This document shows, piece by piece, positions 9,435 to 16,981 of a stretch of 64,000 nt of DNA (its first letter is position 1; the number at the start of each line of letters is the position of its first letter). This DNA comes from CAYFJO01 sp964343305 (lineage in GTDB: Bacteria; Planctomycetota; Planctomycetia; Pirellulales; Pirellulaceae), in the NCBI GenBank assembly GCA_964343305.1, contig CAYFJO010000002.1, positions 18,921 through 82,920 of the forward strand. Reading direction: 5' to 3'. The notes under the pieces were generated by a model. It saw only the letters and a list, made by a program, of their open reading frames with translations, made no database searches and was not told the DNA's origin. The position numbers were made by a program, and so were the translations under genes.

Positions 9435-10406
9435 TCAGGACGAAGTCGCCTGCATGAGTGCCCTCATGTAACCGAACGCATACAATCGTCCAAGCATCGT
9501 ATATCCTGGTTCGCCGCTCTCTTCGCCGACCAGTTGCGGCACGTGATCGGGTCGAATCGGGCCGTCGAAGCCGATTTCTCGATACGCTCGCATGGCCGCC
9601 ACCATGTCCGTCTTGCCGTTGTCATGGAATGTCTCGACAAACTTTTGGCGCGTTCCTTTGACGTCGCGGAAGTGGACGTAGTTGATGTGTGGCCCAAGAC
9701 GCTGGATGGCGTCGGGAATGTCAGCGCCGATTTCGGCAAACGTGCCCTGGCAAAAGCAGATGCCGTTGCTTTTGCTGGGCATGATATTGACCAACCGCTG
9801 GAACGACTCGACGTTGTTCATGATGCGGGCGCGGCCAAGCAACTCGTCCAACGGCGGGTCGTCCGGGTGCATGGCGAGGCGAATGTCGCATTGCTCGGCC
9901 ACCGGAACGATTTTTTGCAAAAAATGTTCGAGGTTCGCCCACAGTTGATCGGCACGGATCGATTGCTCTTCGACGCGCGTTCCGGTCATCGAATCGGTGT
10001 CGACGTTCTCGAGCGAAACGGCCTCGTTGACCTTGTCGATATCAAACGCGGTGACGAGCGCTCCGCCGCGCTGTGGTTCATCGAGCGACGTGCGGACCCA
10101 GTCCGTGCCGGCCATGAAGTTGTAGCACAGGATCGGAATCTCGGCTCGCTGCATGTTGCGCAACAGGGCGGACATCTCTTCGATCTCAGCGTCGCGCCGG
10201 TCGTTGCCCAAAATAATATTCTCGATCGGAAGAAAGCCTTCGATCACACTGACTCGCAGGCCAAATCGTTCGACATGACGCTGGACTTCTTCCAGTGGCT
10301 CTAATCCCGGACCGTCGTAACGAGTGACCACGTCCGTGACACCGCATTGGCTGGCAAGCCGCAAGTTTTCATCGGTCATGGGATTGATAACGGAAGCAAG
10401 TCGCAT
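9435..10406 (-). CDS. Mannonate dehydratase-like TIM-barrel enzyme (UxuA family)
   Basis: This is a xylose-isomerase-like TIM barrel, probably a D-mannonate dehydratase relative (D-mannonate to 2-keto-3-deoxygluconate in hexuronate catabolism). Family signs are an early RYDGPGLEPLEEVQRHVERFGL, MHPDDPPLDELLG (a metal-site region), CFCQGTFAEIG, VHFRDVKG, FHDNGKTDM and RPDHVPQLVGE near the C-terminus. The 323 residues are shorter than E. coli UxuA, as in many non-enteric homologues. It is a single gene on the minus strand, with a double palindromic repeat just upstream of its start. Activity on mannonate itself is inference; related barrels act on other sugar acids. Confidence 0.8.
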   Translation of the reverse strand: MRLASVINPMTDENLRLASQCGVTDVVTRYDGPGLEPLEEVQRHVERFGLRVSVIEGFLPIENIILGNDRRDAEIEEMSALLRNMQRAEIPILCYNFMAGTDWVRTSLDEPQRGGALVTAFDIDKVNEAVSLENVDTDSMTGTRVEEQSIRADQLWANLEHFLQKIVPVAEQCDIRLAMHPDDPPLDELLGRARIMNNVESFQRLVNIMPSKSNGICFCQGTFAEIGADIPDAIQRLGPHINYVHFRDVKGTRQKFVETFHDNGKTDMVAAMRAYREIGFDGPIRPDHVPQLVGEESGEPGYTMLGRLYAFGYMRALMQATSS

Positions 10407-10417
10407 GTTGGTCTCCA

Positions 10418-10478
10418 GTAGGACGGATTGCCAATCCGTCCGCTAAATCGTCTCGGACGGATTGGCAATCCGTCCTAC
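10418..10478. repeat. Double GTAG...CTAC palindromic element (REPIN-like)
   Basis: Two inverted copies of one palindrome (core GGACGGATTGSCAATCCGTCC) are separated by about 13 bases. The left copy opens with GTAG at 10418 and the right copy closes with CTAC at 10478. This is the architecture of paired REP sequences. It lies between the divergent starts of the mannonate dehydratase-like gene and the acyl-CoA synthetase gene. Confidence 0.85.
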
Positions 10479-10526
10479 TGTCGAGGTAGCGCAATTCACA
10501 GGCCAGACCAGTATACTTGATCCACC

Positions 10527-12029
10527 ATGCCCAAGTTGATTGAAAACGCGCACGAGTTCGCCGACCGAATCGCCATCGTCGATGCGGGAGCGGAGTATTC
10601 CTACGGTGATCTCTTAAACGCGTCCCAGCAACTTGCCACTGAGTTACTTGACGGCAGAAACGACTTGAATGAGGCCCGAATCGCGTTCCTGGTTCCGCCG
10701 GGGTTCCAGTACGTGGTCACGCAATGGGCGATTTGGCAGGCAGGCGGAGTTGCCGTGCCGCTGGCGTTGATGCACCCGCCGGCGGAACTTGAGTATGTTT
10801 TGGACGATACGCAAGCCGAGACGGTTGCGGTCACAGATGATCTGCACGGGCGGATCGAAGCAATCACCGCGAACCGGAAAATGCGAGTTGTGAGGCTAAA
10901 AGAAAAACATCCGTGGGACGGCGCTGCCATCCGTGGGCAATCACTTGACGACGCGCGCCGTGCCATGATCGTCTACACCAGCGGCACGACGAGCAAACCC
11001 AAAGGAGTCGTGACCACACACGCCAACACGCAGGCCCAAGTCGACGCCCTGGTCGACGCGTGGCAATGGACAGCCGACGACCACATCCTACACGTCCTGC
11101 CCCTGCACCACGTTCACGGCATCATCAACGTCCTCTCGTGCGCGATGTCCGTCGGCGCGAAGTGCGAGTTTTTGCACCCGTTCGACGTCGACAAGGTCTG
11201 GCAGCGATTTGCCGACGGCGGTTTAACGTTGTTCATGGCCGTGCCGACGATCTATGCGAGACTGATCGCCGCCTGGGACAAGATGCCGCCGGAGCAACAG
11301 AAAGGATGTTCGGACGGTTGTCGGCGGATGCGGCTGATGGTTTCGGGTTCGGCGGCACTTCCCGTTTCGACGCTGGAAAAGTGGAAGTCGATCACTGGCC
11401 ACGTGTTGCTCGAGCGTTATGGCATGACCGAGATCGGCATGGCACTTTCTAATTCCTACGAAGGCCGGCGAGTGCCAGGCCACGTCGGCCGCCCGCTGTC
11501 GAACATCGAAGTTCGCCGCGTCGACGAGTCGGGCAACGTGCTCGAAAACGATGAAGTCGCCGGCGAGATCGAAGTCCGCGGCCCAACAGTGTTCAAAGAG
11601 TATTGGCGAAAACCCGATGCCACCCGCGAGGCATTTCGCGACGGCTGGTTTCGAACGGGCGACGTGGCAGTTGTCGAGAACGGCGTCTACCGAATCCTCG
11701 GCCGCAACAGCGTCGACATCATCAAGACAGGCGGCTACAAAGTCTCCGCGCTGGAAATCGAAGAAGTCCTGCGAACGCACGACGCGATCAACGAATGTGC
11801 CGTTGTCGGCATCGAAGACGAAGAGTGGGGCGAACGAGTCTGCGCATGCGTGGTTTGCTGCGAAGGCGCGAAGTTGAAACTCGAATCACTTCGCGATTGG
11901 GCGAAAGAGTTGTTGGCGCAATACAAAGTGCCGTCGCGGCTCCTGGTCGTCAATGAACTACCGCGTAACGCGATGGGAAAAGTCCAAAAACCAGGTGTTA
12001 CGAAACTCTTTGAATCAGAAAACAAATGA
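10527..12029 (+). CDS. AMP-forming acyl-CoA synthetase (malonyl-CoA synthetase-like)
   Basis: This is an ANL-superfamily ligase that activates a carboxylic acid to its CoA thioester via an acyl-adenylate. The P-loop YTSGTTSKPKG lies at about residues 150-160. The A5 region LLERYGMTEIGMALSN and the following GHVGRPLSNIEVR resemble malonyl/methylmalonyl-CoA synthetases (MatB, ACSF3). A7/A8 (DGWFRTGDVAV, then GYKVSALEIEEVL) and the catalytic Lys near NAMGKVQK at the C-terminus are present. The 500-residue length is normal. The stop overlaps the start of the amidase by four bases (ATGA), so the two are co-transcribed and likely coupled. A joint role in processing an amide to an acid and then to an acyl-CoA is plausible but inferred. 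Confidence 0.88.
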   Translation: MPKLIENAHEFADRIAIVDAGAEYSYGDLLNASQQLATELLDGRNDLNEARIAFLVPPGFQYVVTQWAIWQAGGVAVPLALMHPPAELEYVLDDTQAETVAVTDDLHGRIEAITANRKMRVVRLKEKHPWDGAAIRGQSLDDARRAMIVYTSGTTSKPKGVVTTHANTQAQVDALVDAWQWTADDHILHVLPLHHVHGIINVLSCAMSVGAKCEFLHPFDVDKVWQRFADGGLTLFMAVPTIYARLIAAWDKMPPEQQKGCSDGCRRMRLMVSGSAALPVSTLEKWKSITGHVLLERYGMTEIGMALSNSYEGRRVPGHVGRPLSNIEVRRVDESGNVLENDEVAGEIEVRGPTVFKEYWRKPDATREAFRDGWFRTGDVAVVENGVYRILGRNSVDIIKTGGYKVSALEIEEVLRTHDAINECAVVGIEDEEWGERVCACVVCCEGAKLKLESLRDWAKELLAQYKVPSRLLVVNELPRNAMGKVQKPGVTKLFESENK

Positions 12030-13447
12030 CGATGTCGAATGAACTGTGTTTCAAAACTGCGACTGCAATGAGCCAACTCATTCGCGCCAAAGAAATCTCA
12101 GCGCGAGAGTTGGTTCAAGCTCATCTTGACCAGATTGATCGCGTGAATCCGAAGGTCAACGCGATCGTAACCTACTTGCCCGACCAAGCGATCGCGAAGG
12201 CGGCGGAAGCGGATGAACGGCTCGCGCGCGGTGAAGACATTGGTCCGTTGCATGGACTGCCGATTGCTCACAAAGATCTGGTCAACACCAAAGGCATTCG
12301 CACGACGTATGGTTCGCCGATTTACAAAGACTTTGTGCCGAGCGAGGATGCGTTGATCGTCGAACGTCTGAAGAGTGCCGGCGCGATTACGCTTGGAAAG
12401 ACGAACACTCCGGAATTTGGCGCGGGCTCGCAGACTTACAACGAAGTGTTTGGGGAAACGCCAAACCCATACGATGTGACGAAGACGTGTGGCGGCAGCA
12501 GCGGCGGTGCCGCGGTTGCGCTCGCTTGCGGAATGATTCCGATTGCCGACGGTAGTGATACGGGCGGGTCGCTGCGCAATCCGGCGAACTTTTGTAATGT
12601 TGTTGGCTTTCGTCCGTCTCCAGGGCGTGTGCCGATGTGGCCACAGGAAACCGGCTGGTTCACGATTTCGGTGCAAGGGCCGATGGCGCGGACGGTGCAA
12701 GACGCCGCGCTGATGTTGACGGCCATTGCGGGTCCCGATCCGCGTTCGCCGATTGCGATCACTGAGCCGCCAGAGAAATTCGCCGCGCCGCTGGAGCGTG
12801 ATTTTCGTGGCGTGCGGATTGCTTGGAGTTGCGACTTTGGCGAATTGCCGGTTTCGCCAGACACGGTTGATGTGCTCAATAGCCAGCGTGGCGCGTTCGA
12901 ATCGATCGACTGTACGATCGTGGACGCAGCGCCCGATTGGAGCGACGCCGATGCAATCTTTAAAGCATGGCGTGCGTGGCGGTTTGAATTGAAATTCGCT
13001 GAGTTGCTCAAAACGGACCGTGATCGCTTGAAGGACACGATTGTCTGGAACGCCGAAGAAGGTCAAAAGATAACTGGCCCGGAGTTGTCGCGGCTGGAGC
13101 AAAAACGCACGCAACTCTATCACCGCGTGCGAGAATTCATGGAGACATACGAATACTTGATCCTGCCAGTCAGTCAAGTGCCACCGTTCGACATCAAGAC
13201 GCGGTACATCGATGAAATCAACGGCGAAAAGATGGCCACGTACATCGACTGGATGAAATCGTGTTATTATGTGACCGTTACCGGTTTGCCGGCGATTAGT
13301 GTGCCGTGTGGATTTACGCCGGATGGGTTGCCTATCGGAGTGCAAATCGTCGGCCGGCATCAAGACGACTTTGGTGTACTGCAACTTGCCTACGCATTTC
13401 AGCAAGCCACCGGATTTTGGAAACAGCGGCCAAACGTTGCCAGGTAG
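12026..13447 (+). CDS. Amidase (amidase-signature family, GatA-like)
   Basis: This is a serine amidase of the amidase-signature family. The Ser-cisSer-Lys triad is complete: Lys83 (AHKDLVNT), Ser158 (CGGSSGGAA) and Ser182 (DTGGSLRNP), numbered from the ATG at 12026; a start at 12032 (MSNEL) is equally possible. The length of 473 residues is typical. It overlaps the acyl-CoA synthetase gene by four bases. It could be mistaken for glutamyl-tRNA amidotransferase subunit A, but no gatB or gatC is nearby and the pairing with a CoA ligase points to a catabolic amidase. Substrate unknown. Confidence 0.9.
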   Translation: MTMSNELCFKTATAMSQLIRAKEISARELVQAHLDQIDRVNPKVNAIVTYLPDQAIAKAAEADERLARGEDIGPLHGLPIAHKDLVNTKGIRTTYGSPIYKDFVPSEDALIVERLKSAGAITLGKTNTPEFGAGSQTYNEVFGETPNPYDVTKTCGGSSGGAAVALACGMIPIADGSDTGGSLRNPANFCNVVGFRPSPGRVPMWPQETGWFTISVQGPMARTVQDAALMLTAIAGPDPRSPIAITEPPEKFAAPLERDFRGVRIAWSCDFGELPVSPDTVDVLNSQRGAFESIDCTIVDAAPDWSDADAIFKAWRAWRFELKFAELLKTDRDRLKDTIVWNAEEGQKITGPELSRLEQKRTQLYHRVREFMETYEYLILPVSQVPPFDIKTRYIDEINGEKMATYIDWMKSCYYVTVTGLPAISVPCGFTPDGLPIGVQIVGRHQDDFGVLQLAYAFQQATGFWKQRPNVAR

Positions 13448-13502
13448 TTTATTTTTCTGTCAGATGAACCCGTTAATTAGGCGCTCATAAAAGGATGCTT
13501 TC

Positions 13503-14876
13503 ATGTCACGACCTCTCATTGCTTTCATCTTATTGCTATGTGCGGTACCCACTTATGCCGCCGAAACAATCGAAATCGGCGCACGGCTTGAATTGCTTGT
13601 TGACGACTTCTTGATCGACGAATTCGATGGCGACGCAAGGCTCGACTTGAAGTTGCCCAAGCCGCAAGACGTCGCGCTGGTCACGGACAAACCGTGGGAA
13701 GGTAACACGTGTGCATACTACACGGTCTTTCGCGATGGCGACCTGTTGCGGATGTACTACCGTGGCTCGCACTGGGACACTGAGGCCAAGAAGGCCGCAC
13801 ACCCGGAGGTGACTTGCTATGCCGAAAGCAAAGACGGCATTCATTGGACCAAGCCGGAACTCGGCCTGTTCGAATTCGACGGCTCCAAGAAAAACAACAT
13901 CGTCTGGGACGGCATCGGCACGCATTGTTTTGCTGTGTTCAAGGACAAAAACGAATACGCTCCAGCGGATGCAAAGTACAAAGCGATCGCACGCGGACGG
14001 CCACGCGGCAAGAAGGGCCTGTACATTTTCAAATCTCCGGACGGTATTCACTGGAAGCTCATGCATGACGGCCCGGTCATCACCGAGGGTGCTTTCGATT
14101 CGCAAAACCTGGCGTTCTGGGACTCGCATGAGCATATCTACCGCGAGTATCATCGCACGTTCGTCGACGGCGTCCGGGCGATCATGACGGGGACTTCGAG
14201 AGATTTCATCAACTGGACCAAGCCCGTGTTACTCAACTATGGCGATGCTCCAAAGCAGCATCTGTATACGAACGCAGTCCAGACGTACGACCGCGCTCCG
14301 CACCTGTTGATCGGCTTTCCAACGCGCTACTTGCCCAACGAAGGCAGCCGCGTGGAGCCCACGTTCATGAGCAGCCGCGATGGTCGCAATTTCCGGCGTT
14401 GGCTCGATCCGGTGGTCCCCGAAAGCGCCCCGAAGGATCGCGGCGGCAATCGCAGCAACTACATGGCTTGGGGCGTTGTGCAGTTGCCTGAGAACGATAA
14501 GGAATTGTCGGTCTACGCGACGGAATCTTATTACACCGGCCCGGATAGTCGCATTCGCCGATTTGCGTATCGAGTCGATGGATTCGTTTCCGCAAACGCA
14601 ACAACGGGCGGCACATTGCTGACGAAACCGTTGATATTCGCCGGCGACAAGCTCAAAATCAACTACCAAGTCGGGCAAGGCGGGAGTGTGCAAGTTGAGT
14701 TGCAGACAATCGACGGAAAACTTCTGGCAAAGAGCGAACCGGTCTCTGGTGATTCGATCGAACATGTTGTCGTTTGGAAGGGGGATTCCTCGCTTAAGTC
14801 AATCGCCGGCAAACCAGTGCGATTGCGATTTGTACTGAAGAACGCAGACCTGTATTCGATGCGATTCGGTTCGTAA
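13503..14876 (+). CDS. Secreted glycosidase-like beta-propeller protein
   Basis: This is an exported protein of 457 residues with a signal peptide to about residue 20 (FILLLCAVPTYAA). The body looks like a five-bladed propeller of the GH32/GH43 superfamily. Repeated blades such as YTVFRDGDLLRMYYRG, CYAESKDGIHWTKPELG, YIFKSPDGIHWKLMHDG and MSSRDGRNFRRWLDP alternate a strand with a D-G-x-x-W/F motif. The C-terminal 100 residues form a beta-rich module (GGSVQVELQTIDGKLLA). This is a common planctomycete family of uncertain activity; hydrolysis of a plant or algal polysaccharide is plausible. It follows the amidase by about 55 bases and could be transcribed with it. Confidence 0.75.
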   Translation: MSRPLIAFILLLCAVPTYAAETIEIGARLELLVDDFLIDEFDGDARLDLKLPKPQDVALVTDKPWEGNTCAYYTVFRDGDLLRMYYRGSHWDTEAKKAAHPEVTCYAESKDGIHWTKPELGLFEFDGSKKNNIVWDGIGTHCFAVFKDKNEYAPADAKYKAIARGRPRGKKGLYIFKSPDGIHWKLMHDGPVITEGAFDSQNLAFWDSHEHIYREYHRTFVDGVRAIMTGTSRDFINWTKPVLLNYGDAPKQHLYTNAVQTYDRAPHLLIGFPTRYLPNEGSRVEPTFMSSRDGRNFRRWLDPVVPESAPKDRGGNRSNYMAWGVVQLPENDKELSVYATESYYTGPDSRIRRFAYRVDGFVSANATTGGTLLTKPLIFAGDKLKINYQVGQGGSVQVELQTIDGKLLAKSEPVSGDSIEHVVVWKGDSSLKSIAGKPVRLRFVLKNADLYSMRFGS

Positions 14877-14978
14877 CCGATCGAATGGCCGCAGCCAGTC
14901 CAATATAATCGACCTGTCGCGTGCAAGGTGGTACGATGTAAATAGTGAGTGCGAACCAATCAGGGCGAAGTTTTCCAC

Positions 14979-15212
14979 ATGAATTCAATTCGACAAACAA
15001 ATCAGGCGGCCTTCGAAGCGATGAAAGATGAATTGCTCGACCGCTATCCCGATGGGCATTTTGTCGCCTTCGACGATGGGCAACTGGTTGCGGACGCAGC
15101 GACTTTCGATCAGCTCACTGAGGCACTGGCTGAACTCGAAAAGGATCGGCCTGATCTCTTCGTAGTCCAGGTGGGAGTTGATTATCCTGACAAGGTCTTC
15201 ATCTTGCTGTGA
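14979..15212 (+). CDS. Small DUF5678-like protein
   Basis: This is a protein of about 77 residues. The ATG at 14979 is preferred over 14949 because the 10-residue extension shows no conservation-like pattern. The sequence (DELLDRYPDGHFVAFDDGQL, then TFDQLTEALAELEKDRPDLF and VQVGVDYPDKV) has the layout of DUF5678: a short strand/turn pair reading 'this is the value and its use', then a helix, then a final strand. The stop overlaps the next start by four bases, so it forms a tight pair with the retropepsin-like protein. Function unknown; the pairing may be an antagonist or adaptor relationship. Confidence 0.65.
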   Translation: MNSIRQTNQAAFEAMKDELLDRYPDGHFVAFDDGQLVADAATFDQLTEALAELEKDRPDLFVVQVGVDYPDKVFILL

Positions 15213-15640
15213 CTCTCATGTCGGCACCGCCCGAGCAACGCAATATCTACAAAGGCGAACCGGCAAGAGCTTGGATTCGACTTCAACTCGTCGCCCCTGA
15301 CGAGCGTGCCACTGAAGTGGAGTTGCTGGTCGATACGGGCAATCCTTGTGCGCTGATCATCGACACTCAAACGATGCAAACTTTCGCCTGGCGGGAGTCG
15401 ATTACCACGGATTCCAACTTTGGTTCCCTTGAAGGTGGCTGGCTACGCTTGGTCATCCCCGAACTTGCGTTCGACGTCAAGTTGCTCGGCCACGCAAATG
15501 ACTCTGTGGTCAACGTCGTCCAGCGAAGTGACACGAATTTCGCCGGCCTGGCCGGTTTACCCCTACTGCGCATGCTTGAGTACGGTGGCCATGTGGGCGC
15601 GTTTTGGATTCGGCCACTGGACGAACAAAGTGGATTTTAG
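15209..15640 (+). CDS. Retropepsin-like aspartic protease
   Basis: This is a small single-domain protein of 143 residues with the aspartyl-protease signature VELLVDTGNP (Asp42-Thr43-Gly44) and the downstream hydrophobic-Gly element FAGLAGLPLLRMLEYGG, as in retropepsin-like clan AA proteases that act as homodimers. No signal peptide, so it should be cytoplasmic. The start at 15209 overlaps the stop of the DUF5678-like gene (ATGA); an internal ATG at 15218 is possible. Families of this kind occur next to small DUF proteins in planctomycetes and cyanobacteria. Protease activity is inferred from the motif alone. Confidence 0.75.
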   Translation: MTLMSAPPEQRNIYKGEPARAWIRLQLVAPDERATEVELLVDTGNPCALIIDTQTMQTFAWRESITTDSNFGSLEGGWLRLVIPELAFDVKLLGHANDSVVNVVQRSDTNFAGLAGLPLLRMLEYGGHVGAFWIRPLDEQSGF

Positions 15641-15813
15641 CGCCCCTGTGATTGGCGAGGACTAGGACGGTTGCCATTCAAGCTGTGCCGGGAAGAACAT
15701 TTTCTGAAAAACTCGACTAGCAAATATCGGGCCGAACACTATTGGGCCTGTCCTACCTCTCCCGTTCTTAATTCTCGGTCATGTAATTCGAACTCGAACC
15801 ATTAAATCTGCAC

Positions 15814-16311
15814 ATGGCGAATTCAAATTACAACGAACAATACCAATTCAGTCTCCGCCGTGTGATGATCTGGGTGACCGGCTTCGGAGTATTCCTTGCT
15901 GTGATCCGTTTGGGCGAGGTTGTTGTTGCACTCATCTGTGCGTGGGTCGCCGCGACGCTTGTCGAAATGTGCGCGCGGGTTTTGCGGCGATCCAAGTTAA
16001 GTGGGCGTTCCTGGCTAGTATTCATGACCGTGTTGACGACCTTCTTCTTTCTCAACTTCAGTGGAACGGTCCATCCTTCGACTCCCATGGGCAAGGTCGT
16101 CAGCATTCCGTATGGGTGGCCATTTGTCGCGGCTGATATTCAATTCTGTGTTATGGGATTAATCGTTTACAAGGAATTCAACTCAATTGCGATCGTGTAC
16201 AGTTTTAGTATCGTTGTGGCCTACGTCGCCATAGACGTCGGATGCCGAAATCGAGCATGGATACACCGCCGTTATTCCGAACAACAAAGGGAAAGTGCTT
16301 CAGAGGGGTAG
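15814..16311 (+). CDS. Hypothetical membrane protein
   Basis: This is a 165-residue protein with about four membrane segments: residues near 18-32 (MIWVTGFGVFLAVI), 35-52 (VVVALICAWVAATLVEMC), 65-80 (WLVFMTVLTTFFFL) and 120-142 (IAIVYSFSIVVAYVAI). I do not recognise the family. It is followed after 39 bases by another small membrane protein on the same strand, so they may be an operon. The FSLRRVMIWVTGFGVFLAV opening resembles the short helical leaders common in planctomycete membrane proteins. Confidence 0.55.
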   Translation: MANSNYNEQYQFSLRRVMIWVTGFGVFLAVIRLGEVVVALICAWVAATLVEMCARVLRRSKLSGRSWLVFMTVLTTFFFLNFSGTVHPSTPMGKVVSIPYGWPFVAADIQFCVMGLIVYKEFNSIAIVYSFSIVVAYVAIDVGCRNRAWIHRRYSEQQRESASEG

Positions 16312-16350
16312 ATTCCCTGGCGTGCAAAAAATAAGCGAAAGTTGACTGCG

Positions 16351-16893
16351 ATGTGCGGATATCCTGACGCGCGGCCATGGTGGCAAGTATCGACGACATC
16401 ATGGTTAGGCTTTTGCGGACTACTCCTGTCCTTTATCTATTTGAATTTTCTGGATGTAATTCAGGCGTTGGTGAATTCTGAATTCGACAGTCTGTCACAG
16501 ATATACATTGCGTACATAGGTTGGCCCAGGACGGTCGGAACGTTTGATGGCGATACATGGCGTGTTGTGTATTGGGTTTCGGTTGCAGTGAACGTTGCAT
16601 TCGCAATGTTTACAATCGTTGGGTTTCTGGTCGCCGTCGAGTCGCGATCGGCCACGAATGTCGAGCGGCGATTCTCATTTGCTTGCCTGTTCTGTTTCGC
16701 GCTCACGAGTGCAGTGGGAACGTATTTGGCTGCCCATTCGTGGCAGGCAAGTGGTTCTGTTGTTCAAGCACTGTTTGCCCTCGGAGACGCCGCGAGAACA
16801 TTCATCCTTGTCGGCCTCTTCCTATCGTGGCATTATTTGTTTTCCATCGCGATGTCTTTCGGGCGTCGGCTTGACGTGCACCACCATTCGTGA
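16351..16893 (+). CDS. Hypothetical membrane protein
   Basis: This is a protein of about 180 residues with four probable membrane helices: SWLGFCGLLLSFIYLNFL, VVYWVSVAVNVAFAMFTIVG, FSFACLFCFALTSAVGTYLA and FILVGLFLSWHYLFSIAMSF. The ATG at 16351 is preferred over an in-frame TTG at 16342. It lies 39 bases after another small membrane protein, and its end is about 90 bases before the DUF1549 gene. No family recognised. The hydrophobic periodicity is too regular for a chance ORF. Confidence 0.55.
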   Translation: MCGYPDARPWWQVSTTSWLGFCGLLLSFIYLNFLDVIQALVNSEFDSLSQIYIAYIGWPRTVGTFDGDTWRVVYWVSVAVNVAFAMFTIVGFLVAVESRSATNVERRFSFACLFCFALTSAVGTYLAAHSWQASGSVVQALFALGDAARTFILVGLFLSWHYLFSIAMSFGRRLDVHHHS

Positions 16894-16981
16894 CTTTTTT
16901 TACCGCAACGAAGGGAAGAGGGGACGCGACGCTGCGTCCCCTTTACCGACACAAGACTTTCGATTCTGGATCGCTTATACT

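Noticed and set aside
12098..13405. 435-residue open frame on the minus strand
   Set aside because: It lies fully opposite the amidase gene, whose catalytic triad is complete. The antisense translation is rich in Arg/His/Thr with no recognisable motif, as expected from the codon bias of the true gene.
12026..13447. Glutamyl-tRNA amidotransferase subunit A
   Set aside because: The family motif set is shared, but there is no gatB/gatC nearby and the gene is coupled to a CoA ligase, so a general amidase is the better call.
16595..16981. Upstream extension of the DUF1549/1553 gene
   Set aside because: The frame is open, but this part overlaps the small membrane protein gene in another frame and the true signal peptide starts at 16982/16991.
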